From Bartonella sp. M0177 (GTDB lineage: Bacteria > Pseudomonadota > Alphaproteobacteria > Rhizobiales > Rhizobiaceae), in the NCBI RefSeq assembly GCF_016102285.1, contig NZ_JACFOY010000002.1, positions 62,001 through 126,000 on the forward strand: 64,000 nt of DNA. The letters are read 5' to 3'. The notes under the pieces are model-generated. The model was not told where the DNA came from. It searched no databases and saw nothing but the letters and a program-made list of their open reading frames with translations. Below are positions 33,978 to 43,289 of this stretch, one piece after another. Position 1 is the stretch's first letter, and each line of letters begins with the position of its first letter. Both the position numbers and the translations under genes were made by a program.

Positions 33978-35093
33978 TCAGCCCAAAGTCGGGTAATCGG
34001 TATAGCCTTTTTCATTGCCGCCATAGAGCGTTGTCTGGTCAACCTCATTCCATGGAGCATGCTCTTTGATACGACGGACAAGATCGGGATTGGCAATAAA
34101 CGGACGGCCGAAAGATACAATATCGGCATAGCCGGACCCGACAGCTTTTTCAGCCATTTCGGCGGTATAGCCATTATTAACCATCCACGCACCATTGCCA
34201 CCGGCATCGCGATAGACGTGTTTCAAACGTTTATAGTCGAATGCATAATCAGCTTCCGTATAATTGCGGTCGCCTCCGGTTGCGCCTTCAATGAGGTGAA
34301 TGAAAGCAAGCTCATAGGCTGCCAAAGCATCGACATAAAAATCAAAAAGCGGCTGCGGGTCCGGATCATGGGCATCATTGGCGGGGGTTACCGGAGAAAT
34401 GCGGATACCTGTTCTGCCACCGCCGATTTCTTTTGCAACGGCTTCGGCAACAAGGAGCGGAAAACGGCAACGGTTTTCAATCGAACCGCCGAATTCATCG
34501 GTGCGATGGTTCGATTCGGAGCGCAAGAACTGATCGAGCAAATAGCCATTGGCCGAGTGAATTTCCACGCCGTCAAAACCTGCAATATCGACAGCATTGC
34601 GTGCGGCTTTGCGATAATCGTCGATAATGCCGGGAATTTCCGATGCGTCCAATGCACGTGGTGTCGATGTTTGTACAAATTCGCCCTGACCATTCTTGTC
34701 TTTGATATAGGTTCGGGCTTTTGCCTGAAGGGCAGAGGGGGCAACAGGCGGTTTACCTCCAGGTTGCAGTGAACTGTGGGAAATACGTCCCGTGTGCCAA
34801 AGCTGGGCAACAATTTTGCCGCCTTCTTCATGAACAGCATCGGTTACTTTTTTCCAGCCGGCAAGCTGGGCTTTTTCGTAAAGTCCCGGAACGTCGATAT
34901 TGCCTTGTCCCTGTTGTGAAATGGCCGTACCTTCAGAGACGATAAGGCCGGCGGTCGAGCGTTGGCGATAATAGATAACATTCAAATCATTGGGTGTTGC
35001 ATTGGGCGAGCGAGCGCGTGTCAGCGGCGCCATGGCAATGCGGTTTTTTAGAACAAGGTCTCCTGCCTTGATCGGGTCAAAAAGTGATGTCAT
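33978..35093 (-). CDS. nemA: Alkene reductase, old yellow enzyme family (NemA-like)
   Basis: The 371-residue FMN-dependent barrel begins LFDPIKAGDLVLKNRIAMAPLTRARSPNATPNDL. It has QLWHTGRISH, GVEIHSANGYLLDQFLRSESNHRTDEFGGSIENRCRF and IVSFGRPFIANPDLVRRI, all typical of N-ethylmaleimide/xenobiotic reductases. It reduces activated C=C bonds using NADPH, part of electrophile defence. No TetR-type NemR regulator adjacent. The divergent gap to tex holds its promoter. Family certain; symbol by similarity. Confidence 0.93.
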   Translation of the reverse strand: MTSLFDPIKAGDLVLKNRIAMAPLTRARSPNATPNDLNVIYYRQRSTAGLIVSEGTAISQQGQGNIDVPGLYEKAQLAGWKKVTDAVHEEGGKIVAQLWHTGRISHSSLQPGGKPPVAPSALQAKARTYIKDKNGQGEFVQTSTPRALDASEIPGIIDDYRKAARNAVDIAGFDGVEIHSANGYLLDQFLRSESNHRTDEFGGSIENRCRFPLLVAEAVAKEIGGGRTGIRISPVTPANDAHDPDPQPLFDFYVDALAAYELAFIHLIEGATGGDRNYTEADYAFDYKRLKHVYRDAGGNGAWMVNNGYTAEMAEKAVGSGYADIVSFGRPFIANPDLVRRIKEHAPWNEVDQTTLYGGNEKGYTDYPTLG

Positions 35094-35250
35094 GAAAAGT
35101 CCCTTTCATATTGGCTGCAAATTTAAACATAAGGTGAAGGCGGCCGTTTAAAAAGGGCTTGATTAATTTTTATGAGGGGAAGAATTACGGTTGCGTTCTG
35201 GTTTGTGATCCGTAATCTCTCCTCAAAATTGAAAGAATCTGGTAAATAGA

Positions 35251-37560
35251 ATGACGACAATTGCGCAATCAATCTGCCAAACAATTGCTGGTGATATCAA
35301 GGCAAGTCAATCTCAGGTTGCTGCCGCCATCGGCCTCATTGACGAGGGGGCAACCATTCCCTTCATTGCCCGCTATCGCAAGGAAGTAACCGGTGGCCTT
35401 GATGATGGCCAATTGCGCCTGTTGTCGGAACGGCTCATTTATCTTCGTGAAATGGAAGCGCGTCGCGAAGCGATTATTCAAGCAATCCGCGAACAGAACA
35501 AGCTTACTCCGGAACTGGAAGAATCTTTAAGAAAAGCAAGCTCGAAGGCAGAATTGGAAGACCTTTATCTGCCGTTCAAACCAAAGCGGCGCACCCGTGC
35601 CGAAATTGCCAAAGAAAACGGCTTATTGCCGCTTGCCGAGGAAATTCTAAAAAACCGGAACGAAGAGCCGGAACTTCTTGCCAAAGATTATATCAATGAC
35701 AAAATTGCCGATGTCAAAGCTGCTCTTGACGGTGTTCGCGATATTATTTCGGAAAACATGGCGGAAAATGCCGAACTGGTCGGGAATTTACGTCACTATA
35801 TGCAATCACATGCTTTTATCCATGCCAAAGTTGTTGCCGGTAAAGAGCAGGAAGGTGCGAAATTTTCCGATTATTTCGACCATAGAGAAAAATGGTCAAC
35901 CGTGCCAAGCCATCGCGCATTGGCAATGTTTCGTGGGCGTAATGAAGAAATTCTGAATGTCGATATTGAAGTCGACGAAGATATTCCAAATGGCGAAAAA
36001 CCGGTTATAAAGCTGATCAAACAGGCCTATCAAATCGGCGATCAGCTTCCCGGAGATATTTTTCTTGTGAGTGTCGCCTTATGGGCATGGCGGGTAAAGC
36101 TATCTTTACATCTTTCGCTTGATCTCATGCGCGATTTGCATGAGCGCGCCGATGAAGAAGCAATTTCTGTTTTTGCCCGTAATCTCAAAGCGCTTTTATT
36201 GGCTGCACCGGCGGGTGAAAGAGCAACAATGGGGCTTGATCCGGGTATCCGCACCGGTGTCAAGGTTGCAGTGGTCGATAAAACCGGAAAGCTCAAGGAA
36301 ACCGCAACCATTTATCCGTTCCCGCCGAAAAATGATGTTCGCGGTGCAGAGGCGGTGCTTGCCGCCCTCATTAAAAAACATCAGGTTGATCTCATCGCTA
36401 TCGGTAACGGCACAGCAAGCCGCGAGACGGAAAAACTTGTTGGCGATTTGTTGAAACATATGCCAGCGCCGCGTCCGACAAAGGTCATTGTTTCAGAAGC
36501 CGGTGCTTCTGTCTATTCGGCGTCCGAGCTTGCCGCAAACGAATTTCCCGATCTTGATGTGTCATTGCGCGGTGCCGTGTCGATTGCACGGCGCTTGCAG
36601 GATCCGCTTGCCGAATTGGTTAAAATCGAACCGAAATCTATCGGTGTCGGGCAATATCAGCATGATGTCGACCAGTTCGAGCTCATGCGGGCTTTGGATG
36701 GTGTTGTCGAAGATGCGGTGAATGCTGTTGGCGTTGACCTTAACACCGCTTCGCCATCTCTGCTTGCCCGTGTTTCGGGGGTGGGGGCATCATTGGCCGA
36801 TGCAATTGTTGCTTATCGCGATGAAAATGGCCCTTTCAAAAATCGTAACGGGTTGAAGTCGGTACCGCGGCTCGGTGCAAAAACATTCGAGCAATGTGCA
36901 GGTTTCCTGCGTATCCAGAATGGCGATGAACCGCTTGATGCTTCGGCAGTGCATCCGGAAGCCTATAGCGTTGCACGCAAGATTGTTGCTGCATGTGGGC
37001 GTGACTTGCGTTCATTGATGGGCGATAGTGCTGCTTTGAAAAAACTCGACCCGAAAACATTTATTGACGAGCGGTTCGGCCTGCCGACTGTTAAAGATAT
37101 TTTGAGCGAATTGGAAAAACCCGGCCGTGACCCGCGGCCGGAATTCAAAACAGCAACTTTTGCCGAAGGTGTCGACGAGATTTCGGATCTCAAACCGGGG
37201 ATGAAGCTTGAAGGAACAGTGACCAATGTCGCGAATTTTGGTGCATTTGTCGATATAGGTGTGCATCAGGACGGGCTTGTCCATATTTCGCAACTTGCCG
37301 ACACTTATGTGAGCGATCCGCATAAAGTGGTGAAAGCCGGAGATATTGTTTCTGTGACAGTGCTTGATGTCGATCCAGCACGCAAACGCATCTCGCTAAG
37401 TATGAAAAAACATCCCGACAATCCGGATAGTCGCGCAAAAGCCGCTTCTTCGGAAAATTCGGGACGCAATCATCCGCATCAGATGAAAAATAAAAAGCCG
37501 GTTTCCGAAGAGGGTAGTTTCGGTTCGGCTCTTGCTGAAGCATTGCGCAAACGCAATTAA
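35251..37560 (+). CDS. tex: Tex-family transcription accessory / RNA-binding protein
   Basis: The 769-residue protein has the Tex domain order: N-terminal helical/HTH region with [23 protein letters not shown], and a YqgF RNase-H-like domain ([47 protein letters not shown]). Helix-hairpin-helix motifs follow ([47 protein letters not shown]), then a C-terminal S1 domain ([31 protein letters not shown]). It binds nucleic acids and affects transcription and toxin or virulence gene expression in other bacteria. Stands alone. Confidence 0.97.
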   Translation: MTTIAQSICQTIAGDIKASQSQVAAAIGLIDEGATIPFIARYRKEVTGGLDDGQLRLLSERLIYLREMEARREAIIQAIREQNKLTPELEESLRKASSKAELEDLYLPFKPKRRTRAEIAKENGLLPLAEEILKNRNEEPELLAKDYINDKIADVKAALDGVRDIISENMAENAELVGNLRHYMQSHAFIHAKVVAGKEQEGAKFSDYFDHREKWSTVPSHRALAMFRGRNEEILNVDIEVDEDIPNGEKPVIKLIKQAYQIGDQLPGDIFLVSVALWAWRVKLSLHLSLDLMRDLHERADEEAISVFARNLKALLLAAPAGERATMGLDPGIRTGVKVAVVDKTGKLKETATIYPFPPKNDVRGAEAVLAALIKKHQVDLIAIGNGTASRETEKLVGDLLKHMPAPRPTKVIVSEAGASVYSASELAANEFPDLDVSLRGAVSIARRLQDPLAELVKIEPKSIGVGQYQHDVDQFELMRALDGVVEDAVNAVGVDLNTASPSLLARVSGVGASLADAIVAYRDENGPFKNRNGLKSVPRLGAKTFEQCAGFLRIQNGDEPLDASAVHPEAYSVARKIVAACGRDLRSLMGDSAALKKLDPKTFIDERFGLPTVKDILSELEKPGRDPRPEFKTATFAEGVDEISDLKPGMKLEGTVTNVANFGAFVDIGVHQDGLVHISQLADTYVSDPHKVVKAGDIVSVTVLDVDPARKRISLSMKKHPDNPDSRAKAASSENSGRNHPHQMKNKKPVSEEGSFGSALAEALRKRN

Positions 37561-37857
37561 AATTGCGCAAATGCTATCAAATGTTGAGGTGTGAAGGGAG
37601 CAAATGCGGAAGTTTGCAAGATGCTCTCTTTGCCGAACGTTGAATAAACCTGACTTGATAGAAATTACCTGCTTTGGAAACGGCAATATAACAATATCGG
37701 GCAAGGCCTGAATCATCATCGGGAAAGGCTGGCTTTCTGGCTTTTATACCGAAAGGCATTTGTCTTGTTTATCAGAGCTTGTGAAGAGACAGGTTAATGA
37801 AATCGTTTTCATGTTAAAGATTTGAAAGCTGCAATCGGGATAAACACTAAAGAAACC

Positions 37858-37924
37858 GGAAAGGCGGATAGGCACGCGCTTAAACGTGTCTTCGGGCGCG
37901 CTTGTATGCGTCCCGAAACTTTCC
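37858..37924. other. GC-rich segment foldable as three-way junction
   Basis: An outer stem GGAAAG (37858-37863) / CTTTCC (37919-37924) encloses two hairpins: GGCACG (37871-37876) / CGTGTC (37885-37890), and CGGG plus CGC / GCG plus CCCG (37893-37915). Its GC content is higher than that of the flanks. It could be a small structured RNA element or chance; nothing else marks it as a gene. Confidence 0.25.
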
Positions 37925-38060
37925 AGACCATGATGAAAATTGATATCGTTTCAAGAAAAACGAATTTCTATTTATAAAGCTGGTGTCTGTTCTTTTGCCC
38001 GTTTTGTTGCATTCCGATAGCAAAACATTATGGGCAATCGTGAACAAATACGAGTGCAAT

Positions 38061-38094
38061 AAAAACAAAAAGCCGGTTTAACCGGCCTTTTATT
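38061..38094. terminator. Terminator downstream of the lipoprotein gene
   Basis: The hairpin AAAAGCCGG / CCGGCCTTTT has one bulge (38067-38091). A minus-strand T-run follows the stem, and the plus-strand arm ends in TTTTATT. It is about 20 bases after the lipoprotein stop at 38115. Confidence 0.8.
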
Positions 38095-38114
38095 ATCAAC
38101 AATTTGTTTTCCGT

Positions 38115-38564
38115 TTATTTCTTTTGGGGTTTGGACGCTTTTTGGCTGTCAAGCTGTTTATAGGCTTCCGTCAATTCCGATTGCATGGGAGCACAGTTTT
38201 TGGTGCGTGCGATTTCCTGTAACACGCCGTTACGGTTGCGCAATGCATCAATTTCCACTCTTTCCGGCGATTTCGGGTCCATAAAAAACCACGCAGGAAA
38301 GAAGAAAATACCGGCTGCCCCCAATGCAACATTCTTTCCTTGTGCATTTGTACGCTCATGGATGACTGCTTTAATCTGGCGCTCATTGGCGTGGAATTCA
38401 CGCGAAATACCCGCACAATCCATGACACTATCGTTCGGATTGGTCAAAGCAACCGGATGCGGGTCGCGTCCGCCACAGCCCGAAAGCAGCATGGAAACGG
38501 CAATTAAAGTGGCAATTGGAGCCACAGACACAAATTTTGTTATCCGGCTTTTAGTATCTTTCAT
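38115..38564 (-). CDS. Small lipoprotein of unknown function
   Basis: The 149-residue protein has a lipoprotein signal ending LIAVSMLLSGCGGRD. The conserved-looking segment DCAGISREFHANERQIKAVIHE follows, then a hydrophobic stretch ALGAAGIFFFPAWFFMD and a Lys-rich tail. GGGGAGGAAGA precedes two adjacent ATGs (38567 and 38564); the second gives better spacing. It begins 32 bases after the metI stop on the same strand, so it may be the last gene of that operon. Similar lipoproteins occur in other Rhizobiales, but I know of no function. Confidence 0.75.
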   Translation of the reverse strand: MKDTKSRITKFVSVAPIATLIAVSMLLSGCGGRDPHPVALTNPNDSVMDCAGISREFHANERQIKAVIHERTNAQGKNVALGAAGIFFFPAWFFMDPKSPERVEIDALRNRNGVLQEIARTKNCAPMQSELTEAYKQLDSQKASKPQKK

Positions 38565-38595
38565 CATTCTTCCTCCCCTTTTCCAAGTGAAATGG

Positions 38596-39255
38596 CTAAC
38601 GTTTCGAGTGGTCAAGCTTGCGGGCCAACCGGTCACCACAAGATTGCACGACCAGATTCATGATAATCAGAACACCGATAACGATGTTCATAATCTCCGG
38701 ATTATAGCGTTGGTAGCCATAGCGGATAGCCATATCACCAAGGCCGCCACCTCCCAGAAAACCGGCAAGCGACGTTGCACTGATAATTGAAATAACCATC
38801 ACAGTAAAGCCGGTCACAAGGCTTGAAAATGATTCCGGTACAATGACATTGGTAACAATTTGTATCCGTGAAGCACCCATCGAGCGGATAGCTTCGACAA
38901 GTCCCTTGTCAACTCCACGAAATGACAGTTCTGCCAAACGCGCATAAAGCGGTGTCGCCGATAATATCAGCACAAAGATAACAGATCTGATGCCGACACC
39001 GGTTCCGACAACAACGCGCGTCACGGGAAGAAGATAGAAAGCAAAAATGATAAACGGAATGGCGCGCACACAATTGACAAGGAAGCTCAGTAACCTGTTG
39101 AGATTTTCCTTTGGAAACAGGCTTCCCTTTGCCGTCATGTAAAGGATAAGGCCGATCGGCAGCCCCAGAATGAGCGCCATAAGAGAAGAACTCACCGTCA
39201 TGATGATGGTGTCTATAATTGCTTTTGGCAATTCTTTTGAAAGTACATCATACAT
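38596..39255 (-). CDS. metI: Methionine ABC transporter permease
   Basis: The 219-residue permease has five to six TM helices and the EAA loop GLVEAIRSMGASRIQIVTNVIVPESFSSLVTGF. The end, ATSLAGFLGGGGLGDMAIRYGYQRYNPEIM, is diagnostic of MetI. ATG 39255 overlaps the metN stop by 8 bases; the longer frame to 39312 runs into metN. Imports methionine with MetN and the binding protein. Confidence 0.95.
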   Translation of the reverse strand: MYDVLSKELPKAIIDTIIMTVSSSLMALILGLPIGLILYMTAKGSLFPKENLNRLLSFLVNCVRAIPFIIFAFYLLPVTRVVVGTGVGIRSVIFVLILSATPLYARLAELSFRGVDKGLVEAIRSMGASRIQIVTNVIVPESFSSLVTGFTVMVISIISATSLAGFLGGGGLGDMAIRYGYQRYNPEIMNIVIGVLIIMNLVVQSCGDRLARKLDHSKR

Positions 39256-40294
39256 AACCGAGAACCTCGCAATAGCGGCCATGCTTGATAAGCCAGGAAA
39301 CCGCCTTGTCAAGTTTGTCTTTGTCTTTTGCCGGAAGGCCTAGAAAGAAACGGCCGACCGGTTCACCCTGAATCGTATCAATGCCGCCGTGAAGAATACG
39401 CGGGATCAATCCGCTTTCATATTCGATGAGGTGCAGGAATGGCTCTCTTGCCACGTCACCTGCAATATTAAGTTCGATAACGGCTTCATCCCCTTCAGGC
39501 TTTAACCTTTTGGCAAATTCGGCCGGTAATTGCGGAGTAACAATGCGAAGCATCGCAATGGTGGTGTCATCTTGCGGAGAGGCAAAAATATCTCTTACCC
39601 GACCTTCTTCGACAATTTTTCCCTTGTTCAGCACAACAACCCTGTTGGCAATGGAGCTTACAACTTCCATTTCGTGGGTAATCAGAACGACGGTGAGGTT
39701 GAGCCTTTTATTGATATCGGCAATCAATTCAAGAATGGATTGGGTTGTTTCCGGATCGAGTGCCGAGGTTGCCTCGTCGGATAGGAGCACTTTCGGATTT
39801 GCCGCCAATGCTCTGGCAATGCCGACGCGCTGTTTTTGCCCACCGGAAAGCTCGGCCGGAAAATGCAGCTCTTTACCTTTGAGGCTCACAAGCTCGATAA
39901 GTTCCATCGCCCGTTCGCGGCGTTTTTCCTTCGGAACACCGGCAAGCTTTAGCGGCAATGCGATATTGTCGATCACACGTTTCGATGACAACAGGTTGAA
40001 ATGCTGGAAAATCATGCTGATGCGTTGACGATAGGGCGCCCATTCGCTTTCGCTCAAATGCGAAACGTCATGGCCTTCAAAGAAGATTTGTCCTTCATCA
40101 ATACGTTCAAGACCATTGAGACAGCGGATAAGCGTGGATTTACCGGCGCCGCTGCGCCCGATAATTCCAAGAATTTCGCCTTTTTCAATATCGAGTGACA
40201 AATGGTCAACGGCCGCCGTTTGGGAAAAACGGCGGCTGATATTTTTAAGTGATATGATTGGTTCGGATGCTGAACCCATGTTTGAATTTACCAT
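39248..40294 (-). CDS. metN: Methionine ABC transporter ATPase
   Basis: The 348-residue ATPase has Walker A GRSGAGKSTLIRCLNGLERID, signature LSGGQKQRVGIARAL, Walker B VLLSDEATSALDPETT, H-loop ITHEMEVV and the C-terminal NIL domain (about residues 265-345; GLIPRILHGGIDTIQGEPVGRFFLGL) that senses methionine and shuts down transport. The ATG at 40294 overlaps the metQ stop; ATG 40279 is an alternative. Confidence 0.96.
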   Translation of the reverse strand: MVNSNMGSASEPIISLKNISRRFSQTAAVDHLSLDIEKGEILGIIGRSGAGKSTLIRCLNGLERIDEGQIFFEGHDVSHLSESEWAPYRQRISMIFQHFNLLSSKRVIDNIALPLKLAGVPKEKRRERAMELIELVSLKGKELHFPAELSGGQKQRVGIARALAANPKVLLSDEATSALDPETTQSILELIADINKRLNLTVVLITHEMEVVSSIANRVVVLNKGKIVEEGRVRDIFASPQDDTTIAMLRIVTPQLPAEFAKRLKPEGDEAVIELNIAGDVAREPFLHLIEYESGLIPRILHGGIDTIQGEPVGRFFLGLPAKDKDKLDKAVSWLIKHGRYCEVLGYV

Positions 40295-41118
40295 AATGGC
40301 TGGGCAGTTACGCCAAACACTTCCTTGATTTTTGCGCGAACCGGTTCCGAATTATAGGCAGCAACGAGTTTTTTCACCCATGGCTCGTCTTTATCGGCGG
40401 TACGTACGACAATAATATTGTTATAGGGGTTGTTTTCGGACTTTTCCCAGGCAATCGCATCTTTATCGGGTTTGAGGCCAGTGGTCAAAGCCCAGTTGGT
40501 ATTGACAATGGCAATGTCGAAATCATCAATGGCACGACCGAGCATACCGGCATCAAGCTCGCGAATTTCGAGTTTTTTGGGGTTTTCGACAATATCAAGT
40601 TTGGAGGCAAGAACATTCTTCGGGTCTTTGAGCTTGATAAAACCCATATCGTTCAAAAGCCGCAAGGCGCGACCGCCATTTGACGGGTCATTGGGAACGC
40701 CGACGACAGCACCGTCACGAAGGTCTTTCAAGTCTTTGATTTTGTGGGAATAGACACCCATCGGGAAAAGCACTGTATAGCCTACGACCGAAAGCTTGTA
40801 TCCGCGCTGTTCGACTTGTGCGTCGAGATAGGGCTTATGCTGGAATGAATTTGCGTCAATATCACCGGCATTGACCGCTTCATTTGGCAAGGCATAATCG
40901 GAGAAAAAAACAAGATCAATGTTTAGGCCCTGTTTTTTGGCTTCCTGAGCGGCAACCTTCCAGACTTCCGATTCTTCACCTTCCATTGTTCCGAGCTTAA
41001 TACTTGTTTTATCTTCGGCATGAGCGAGAACCGGTGCAAAAGCTGAGACACTTGCAAAAGTGGCAAAAGAAAAAGCGAGCCCGAGAACTGTACGTCTTTT
41101 GATTTTATCAAGAAACAT
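40288..41118 (-). CDS. metQ: Methionine ABC transporter binding protein (NLPA family)
   Basis: The 276-residue protein has a signal peptide (MFLDKIKRRTVLGLAFSFATFASVSA...VLAHA). The NLPA pattern follows: IKLGTMEGEESEVWKVAAQEAKKQGL, FSDYALPNEAVNAGDIDANSFQHKPYLDAQVEQRGYKL and VGVPNDPSNGGRALRLL. There is no lipobox cysteine, so the mature protein should be soluble periplasmic rather than a lipoprotein as in E. coli. ATG 41118 follows AAGGG. First gene of metQ-metN-metI. I saw no SAM-II motif upstream. Confidence 0.94.
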   Translation of the reverse strand: MFLDKIKRRTVLGLAFSFATFASVSAFAPVLAHAEDKTSIKLGTMEGEESEVWKVAAQEAKKQGLNIDLVFFSDYALPNEAVNAGDIDANSFQHKPYLDAQVEQRGYKLSVVGYTVLFPMGVYSHKIKDLKDLRDGAVVGVPNDPSNGGRALRLLNDMGFIKLKDPKNVLASKLDIVENPKKLEIRELDAGMLGRAIDDFDIAIVNTNWALTTGLKPDKDAIAWEKSENNPYNNIIVVRTADKDEPWVKKLVAAYNSEPVRAKIKEVFGVTAQPLW

Positions 41119-41370
41119 TATTGAAACCCTTCATGTTAATTTTCAGAATGTTTCATCTCAAAACATAGGCTGAAAAATTTCCGTTCATTCATTGGTTTTA
41201 AAAATTCTGAATGCCGGTTCTAACAGGGCCCAAGATTTTCTAACCAATATGCCGATCAGTTTTACCGGAAGTGGTATAAAAACCAAGCAACATTTTCAAT
41301 AGATATCAGTTATGTAGCAGGATGATTTTTTTATAAAAAGCCAAATAAATGGAAATAATTTTTTCGTATA

Positions 41371-41556
41371 TCAGCGAGAGCGCTTGCCTTTATGGAAAAG
41401 TTGGGGTAGCAGCCAGCACAAAATCGAGAAGAAAATCAACATCATTAATGCGACGCCCATGCGGATGAAGTCAAAATTCGTTGCGTCTTCAGGAATAAAA
41501 AGTGCGGTGATATAACCGGCACAATCTAGTATAGCCTGTGCAACAGCACGTATCAT
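41371..41556 (-). CDS. Small membrane protein, 61 residues
   Basis: The product starts MIRAVAQAILDCAGYITALFIPED and contains one clear TM helix (FIRMGVALMMLIFFSILCWLLPQLF), ending in a basic tail HKGKRSR. ATG 41556 is six bases after a strong GGAGG site, which is the main evidence for a real gene. The longer frame to 41568 lacks a site. Not cotranscribed with metQ in any obvious way (252-base gap). Family not recognised. Confidence 0.65.
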   Translation of the reverse strand: MIRAVAQAILDCAGYITALFIPEDATNFDFIRMGVALMMLIFFSILCWLLPQLFHKGKRSR

Positions 41557-41667
41557 TTTTGCCTCCACATATTACCGGAAGATAGACCGGTATTTCTGCA
41601 TGGTTTTCTTTATTTTGTTTTATATACAATCATGAATGTTGCAAAGATAAAAAACTATCTTTTGGTA

Positions 41668-41692
41668 AAAAAGGCCGATTCGCCGCCTTTTT
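41668..41692. terminator. Hairpin with T-runs on both strands
   Basis: AAAAAGGC (41668-41675) pairs with GCCTTTTT (41685-41692). It sits between the asd terminator and the 61-residue membrane protein gene, and is compatible with termination in either direction. Confidence 0.6.
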
Positions 41693-41789
41693 GTTATTTA
41701 AAATGGTTTTAGATTATCTTTCAAATGCAATTCATTCCTGAAAACGTAGTTTCACTGCAATTTTTTCTCCATCTTCGTCAGTTTTCATG

Positions 41790-41945
41790 AGTCGCTGGAA
41801 TCTTGCGATATGTGTTCCTGTCCGAAATCTGCCATTCAATCACGAGACCGTATGTGTGCTTAAAAACGCTTCCATAGAAGCCGAAAAAATTGCGGCCAAG
41901 TGCTTTATTAGTTTTTTAGGCTTTTAGCTTCTGCAGGATTCATGA
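41790..41945 (-). pseudogene. Possible remnant of a VOC/PhnB-like (glyoxalase fold) gene
   Basis: Minus-strand frames give MNPAEAKSLKN then a stop and, in a shifted frame, NFFGFYGSVFKHTYGL followed by VIEWQIS. This resembles the end of PhnB-like VOC proteins, which read roughly AEAKxLFxAL...FFGxxYGxVxDxYGxxWQI. Stops and a deletion break the frame and there is no ribosome site. The match is short and judged by eye, so this is tentative. Confidence 0.25.
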
Positions 41946-42016
41946 CGGTGCTCATTCCTGTTTTATGTTTGAAACCGAAGTAAATAGCTCTCATTATCGA
42001 ATGATAATTTAGTCTT

Positions 42017-42050
42017 AAAAAACACCCCTGCGAGAAGTCTCGACAGGGGC
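42017..42050 (-). terminator. Terminator of asd
   Basis: On the minus strand CCCCTG plus CGAGA / TCTCG plus CAGGGG (one bulge; outer arms 42025-42030 and 42044-42049) is followed by TGTTTTTT, about 65 bases after the asd stop. Confidence 0.9.
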
Positions 42051-42114
42051 ATTTTCCTTTTCAAAACGGCTTTAAAGCTCGCAAAGTCAAAATATTGCTT
42101 TAGCTGACAAGCGT

Positions 42115-43149
42115 TTATGCTTTGGCTTTTTTAGGTGTAATCAGATTGCGGGCGATCAGAAGTTCGGCAATCTGCACCGCATTAAGCGCTGCACCTTTGC
42201 GCAAATTATCGGCAACAACCCAGAAAGACAGGCCATTTTCAACGGTAATATCCTCGCGGATACGGCTGACAAAGGTGTCATCTTCTCCGGCTGATTCATA
42301 AGGTGTCATATAGCCGCCATCCTCATGCTTGTCGACAACCTGACAGCCTGGAGCATTGCGCAGGATTTCGCGTGCTTCATCGGCACTGATGGGTTTTTCA
42401 AACTCGACATTGACTGCCTCGCCATGGCCGATGAAAACCGGAACACGAACGGCAGTTGCCGTAAGCTTGATTTTCGGGTCGAGCATTTTCTTGGTTTCGG
42501 CAACCATTTTCCATTCTTCTTTGGTGTAGCCGTCTTCCATGAATACGTCGATATGGGGAATAACGTTGAAAGCAATACGCTTGGTGAATTTGCGCACCGT
42601 AATAGGGTCTGCCACAAAAACCGCGCGCGATTGCTCGAAAAGCTCGTCCATTCCGGCCTTTCCGGCACCCGAAACCGATTGATAGGTTGCAACCACAACA
42701 CGCTTGATGGTTGCGGCATCGTGCAACGGCTTTAGAGCAACCAGAAGCTGGGCTGTCGAACAGTTCGGATTGGCAATAATATTATGTGTTTTGAAGCCGT
42801 CGATTGCATCCGGATTGACTTCCGGAACAATGAGCGGAACATCAATATCGTAACGCCAGGCCGAAGAATTATCGATAACGACAGCGCCGGCCGCGCCGAT
42901 TTTCGGTGCCCATTCTTTGGAAACATTGCCACCGGCCGACATCAGGCAAATATCTGTGTCGGAAAAATCGTAATTATCAAGAACTTTGACCTTCAGTGTT
43001 TTGTCACCGAAGGAAACTTCTGTTCCCAATGACCGATGCGAGGCGAGTGGTACAACTTCATCAGCCGGAAAACCGCGCTCTTCGAGAATATTGAGCATTT
43101 CTCGTCCAACATTTCCCGTGGCACCTACAACAGCAACCTTAAAACCCAT
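42115..43149 (-). CDS. asd: Aspartate-semialdehyde dehydrogenase
   Basis: The 344-residue enzyme has the NADP-binding start MGFKVAVVGATGNVGREMLNIL, catalytic Cys130 in IIANPNCSTAQLL and the family stretch VVATYQSVSGAGKAGMDELFEQS. It reduces aspartyl phosphate to aspartate semialdehyde, the branch point for lysine/diaminopimelate, threonine, isoleucine and methionine. The ATG at 43149 follows AGGAG (43160-43164). That site is part of a long pairing with the upstream leader (43229-43240), and the leader encodes a Thr/Ile/Lys-rich peptide; see the leader entries. Single gene with its own terminator. Confidence 0.97.
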   Translation of the reverse strand: MGFKVAVVGATGNVGREMLNILEERGFPADEVVPLASHRSLGTEVSFGDKTLKVKVLDNYDFSDTDICLMSAGGNVSKEWAPKIGAAGAVVIDNSSAWRYDIDVPLIVPEVNPDAIDGFKTHNIIANPNCSTAQLLVALKPLHDAATIKRVVVATYQSVSGAGKAGMDELFEQSRAVFVADPITVRKFTKRIAFNVIPHIDVFMEDGYTKEEWKMVAETKKMLDPKIKLTATAVRVPVFIGHGEAVNVEFEKPISADEAREILRNAPGCQVVDKHEDGGYMTPYESAGEDDTFVSRIREDITVENGLSFWVVADNLRKGAALNAVQIAELLIARNLITPKKAKA

Positions 43150-43161
43150 TTAATCAGAACT

Positions 43162-43289
43162 CCTGTCTCTCTCCGTGTTTTGTGAAGAAGCCCGGCGGCC
43201 GTCAGGCTTACCCCCCGGGCCGCACCCGGGAGAGAGCAGGTTGGCCAAGGGACGTCAGATAATTTTCTTTGTCGTTTTTTTGTGGCCAA
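43162..43289 (-). promoter_or_regulatory. Attenuator structures of the asd leader
   Basis: Read on the minus strand, the elements are: TTGGCCA (43289-43283) complementary to TGGCCAA (43247-43241), which loops out the Lys/Thr/Lys/Ile codons of the leader peptide; CCTGCTCTCTCC (43240-43229) complementary with one bulge to GGAGAGAGACAGG (43174-43162), which includes the start of the asd Shine-Dalgarno; CCCGGG (43230-43225) complementary to CCCGGG (43219-43214); and, as alternative, GCCCGG (43220-43215) with CCGGGC (43195-43190). The CCCGGG pairs exclude each other, as in classical attenuators. No long T-run follows the last GC stem, so control of asd translation is at least as likely as transcription termination. 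Confidence 0.6.

Larger units (their letters stand above)
37561..38114. other. Intergenic region between tex and a lipoprotein gene
   Basis: The 554 bases have no convincing gene. A GC-rich segment (37858-37924) can fold as a three-stem junction, and a bidirectional hairpin terminator is at the right end (38067-38094). Short open frames on either strand lack ribosome sites. Confidence 0.55.
41557..42114. other. Intergenic region with terminators and a possible decayed gene
   Basis: The 558 bases contain a hairpin terminator at 41668-41692, a second small hairpin AAAGATA/TATCTTT (41644-41662), fragments of a VOC-like coding sequence on the minus strand (41790-41945), an inverted repeat ATTATC-GAAT-GATAAT (41993-42008) and the asd terminator (42017-42050). 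Confidence 0.55.

Noticed and set aside
37839-37980. Plus-strand coding-like stretch ending RPETFQTMMKIDIVSRKTNFYL
   Set aside because: No start codon with ribosome site, upstream stops close by, and no family recognised; the GC-rich fold explains the composition as well.
41119-41370. SAM-II riboswitch upstream of metQ
   Set aside because: No SAM-II pseudoknot pattern found on the relevant strand.
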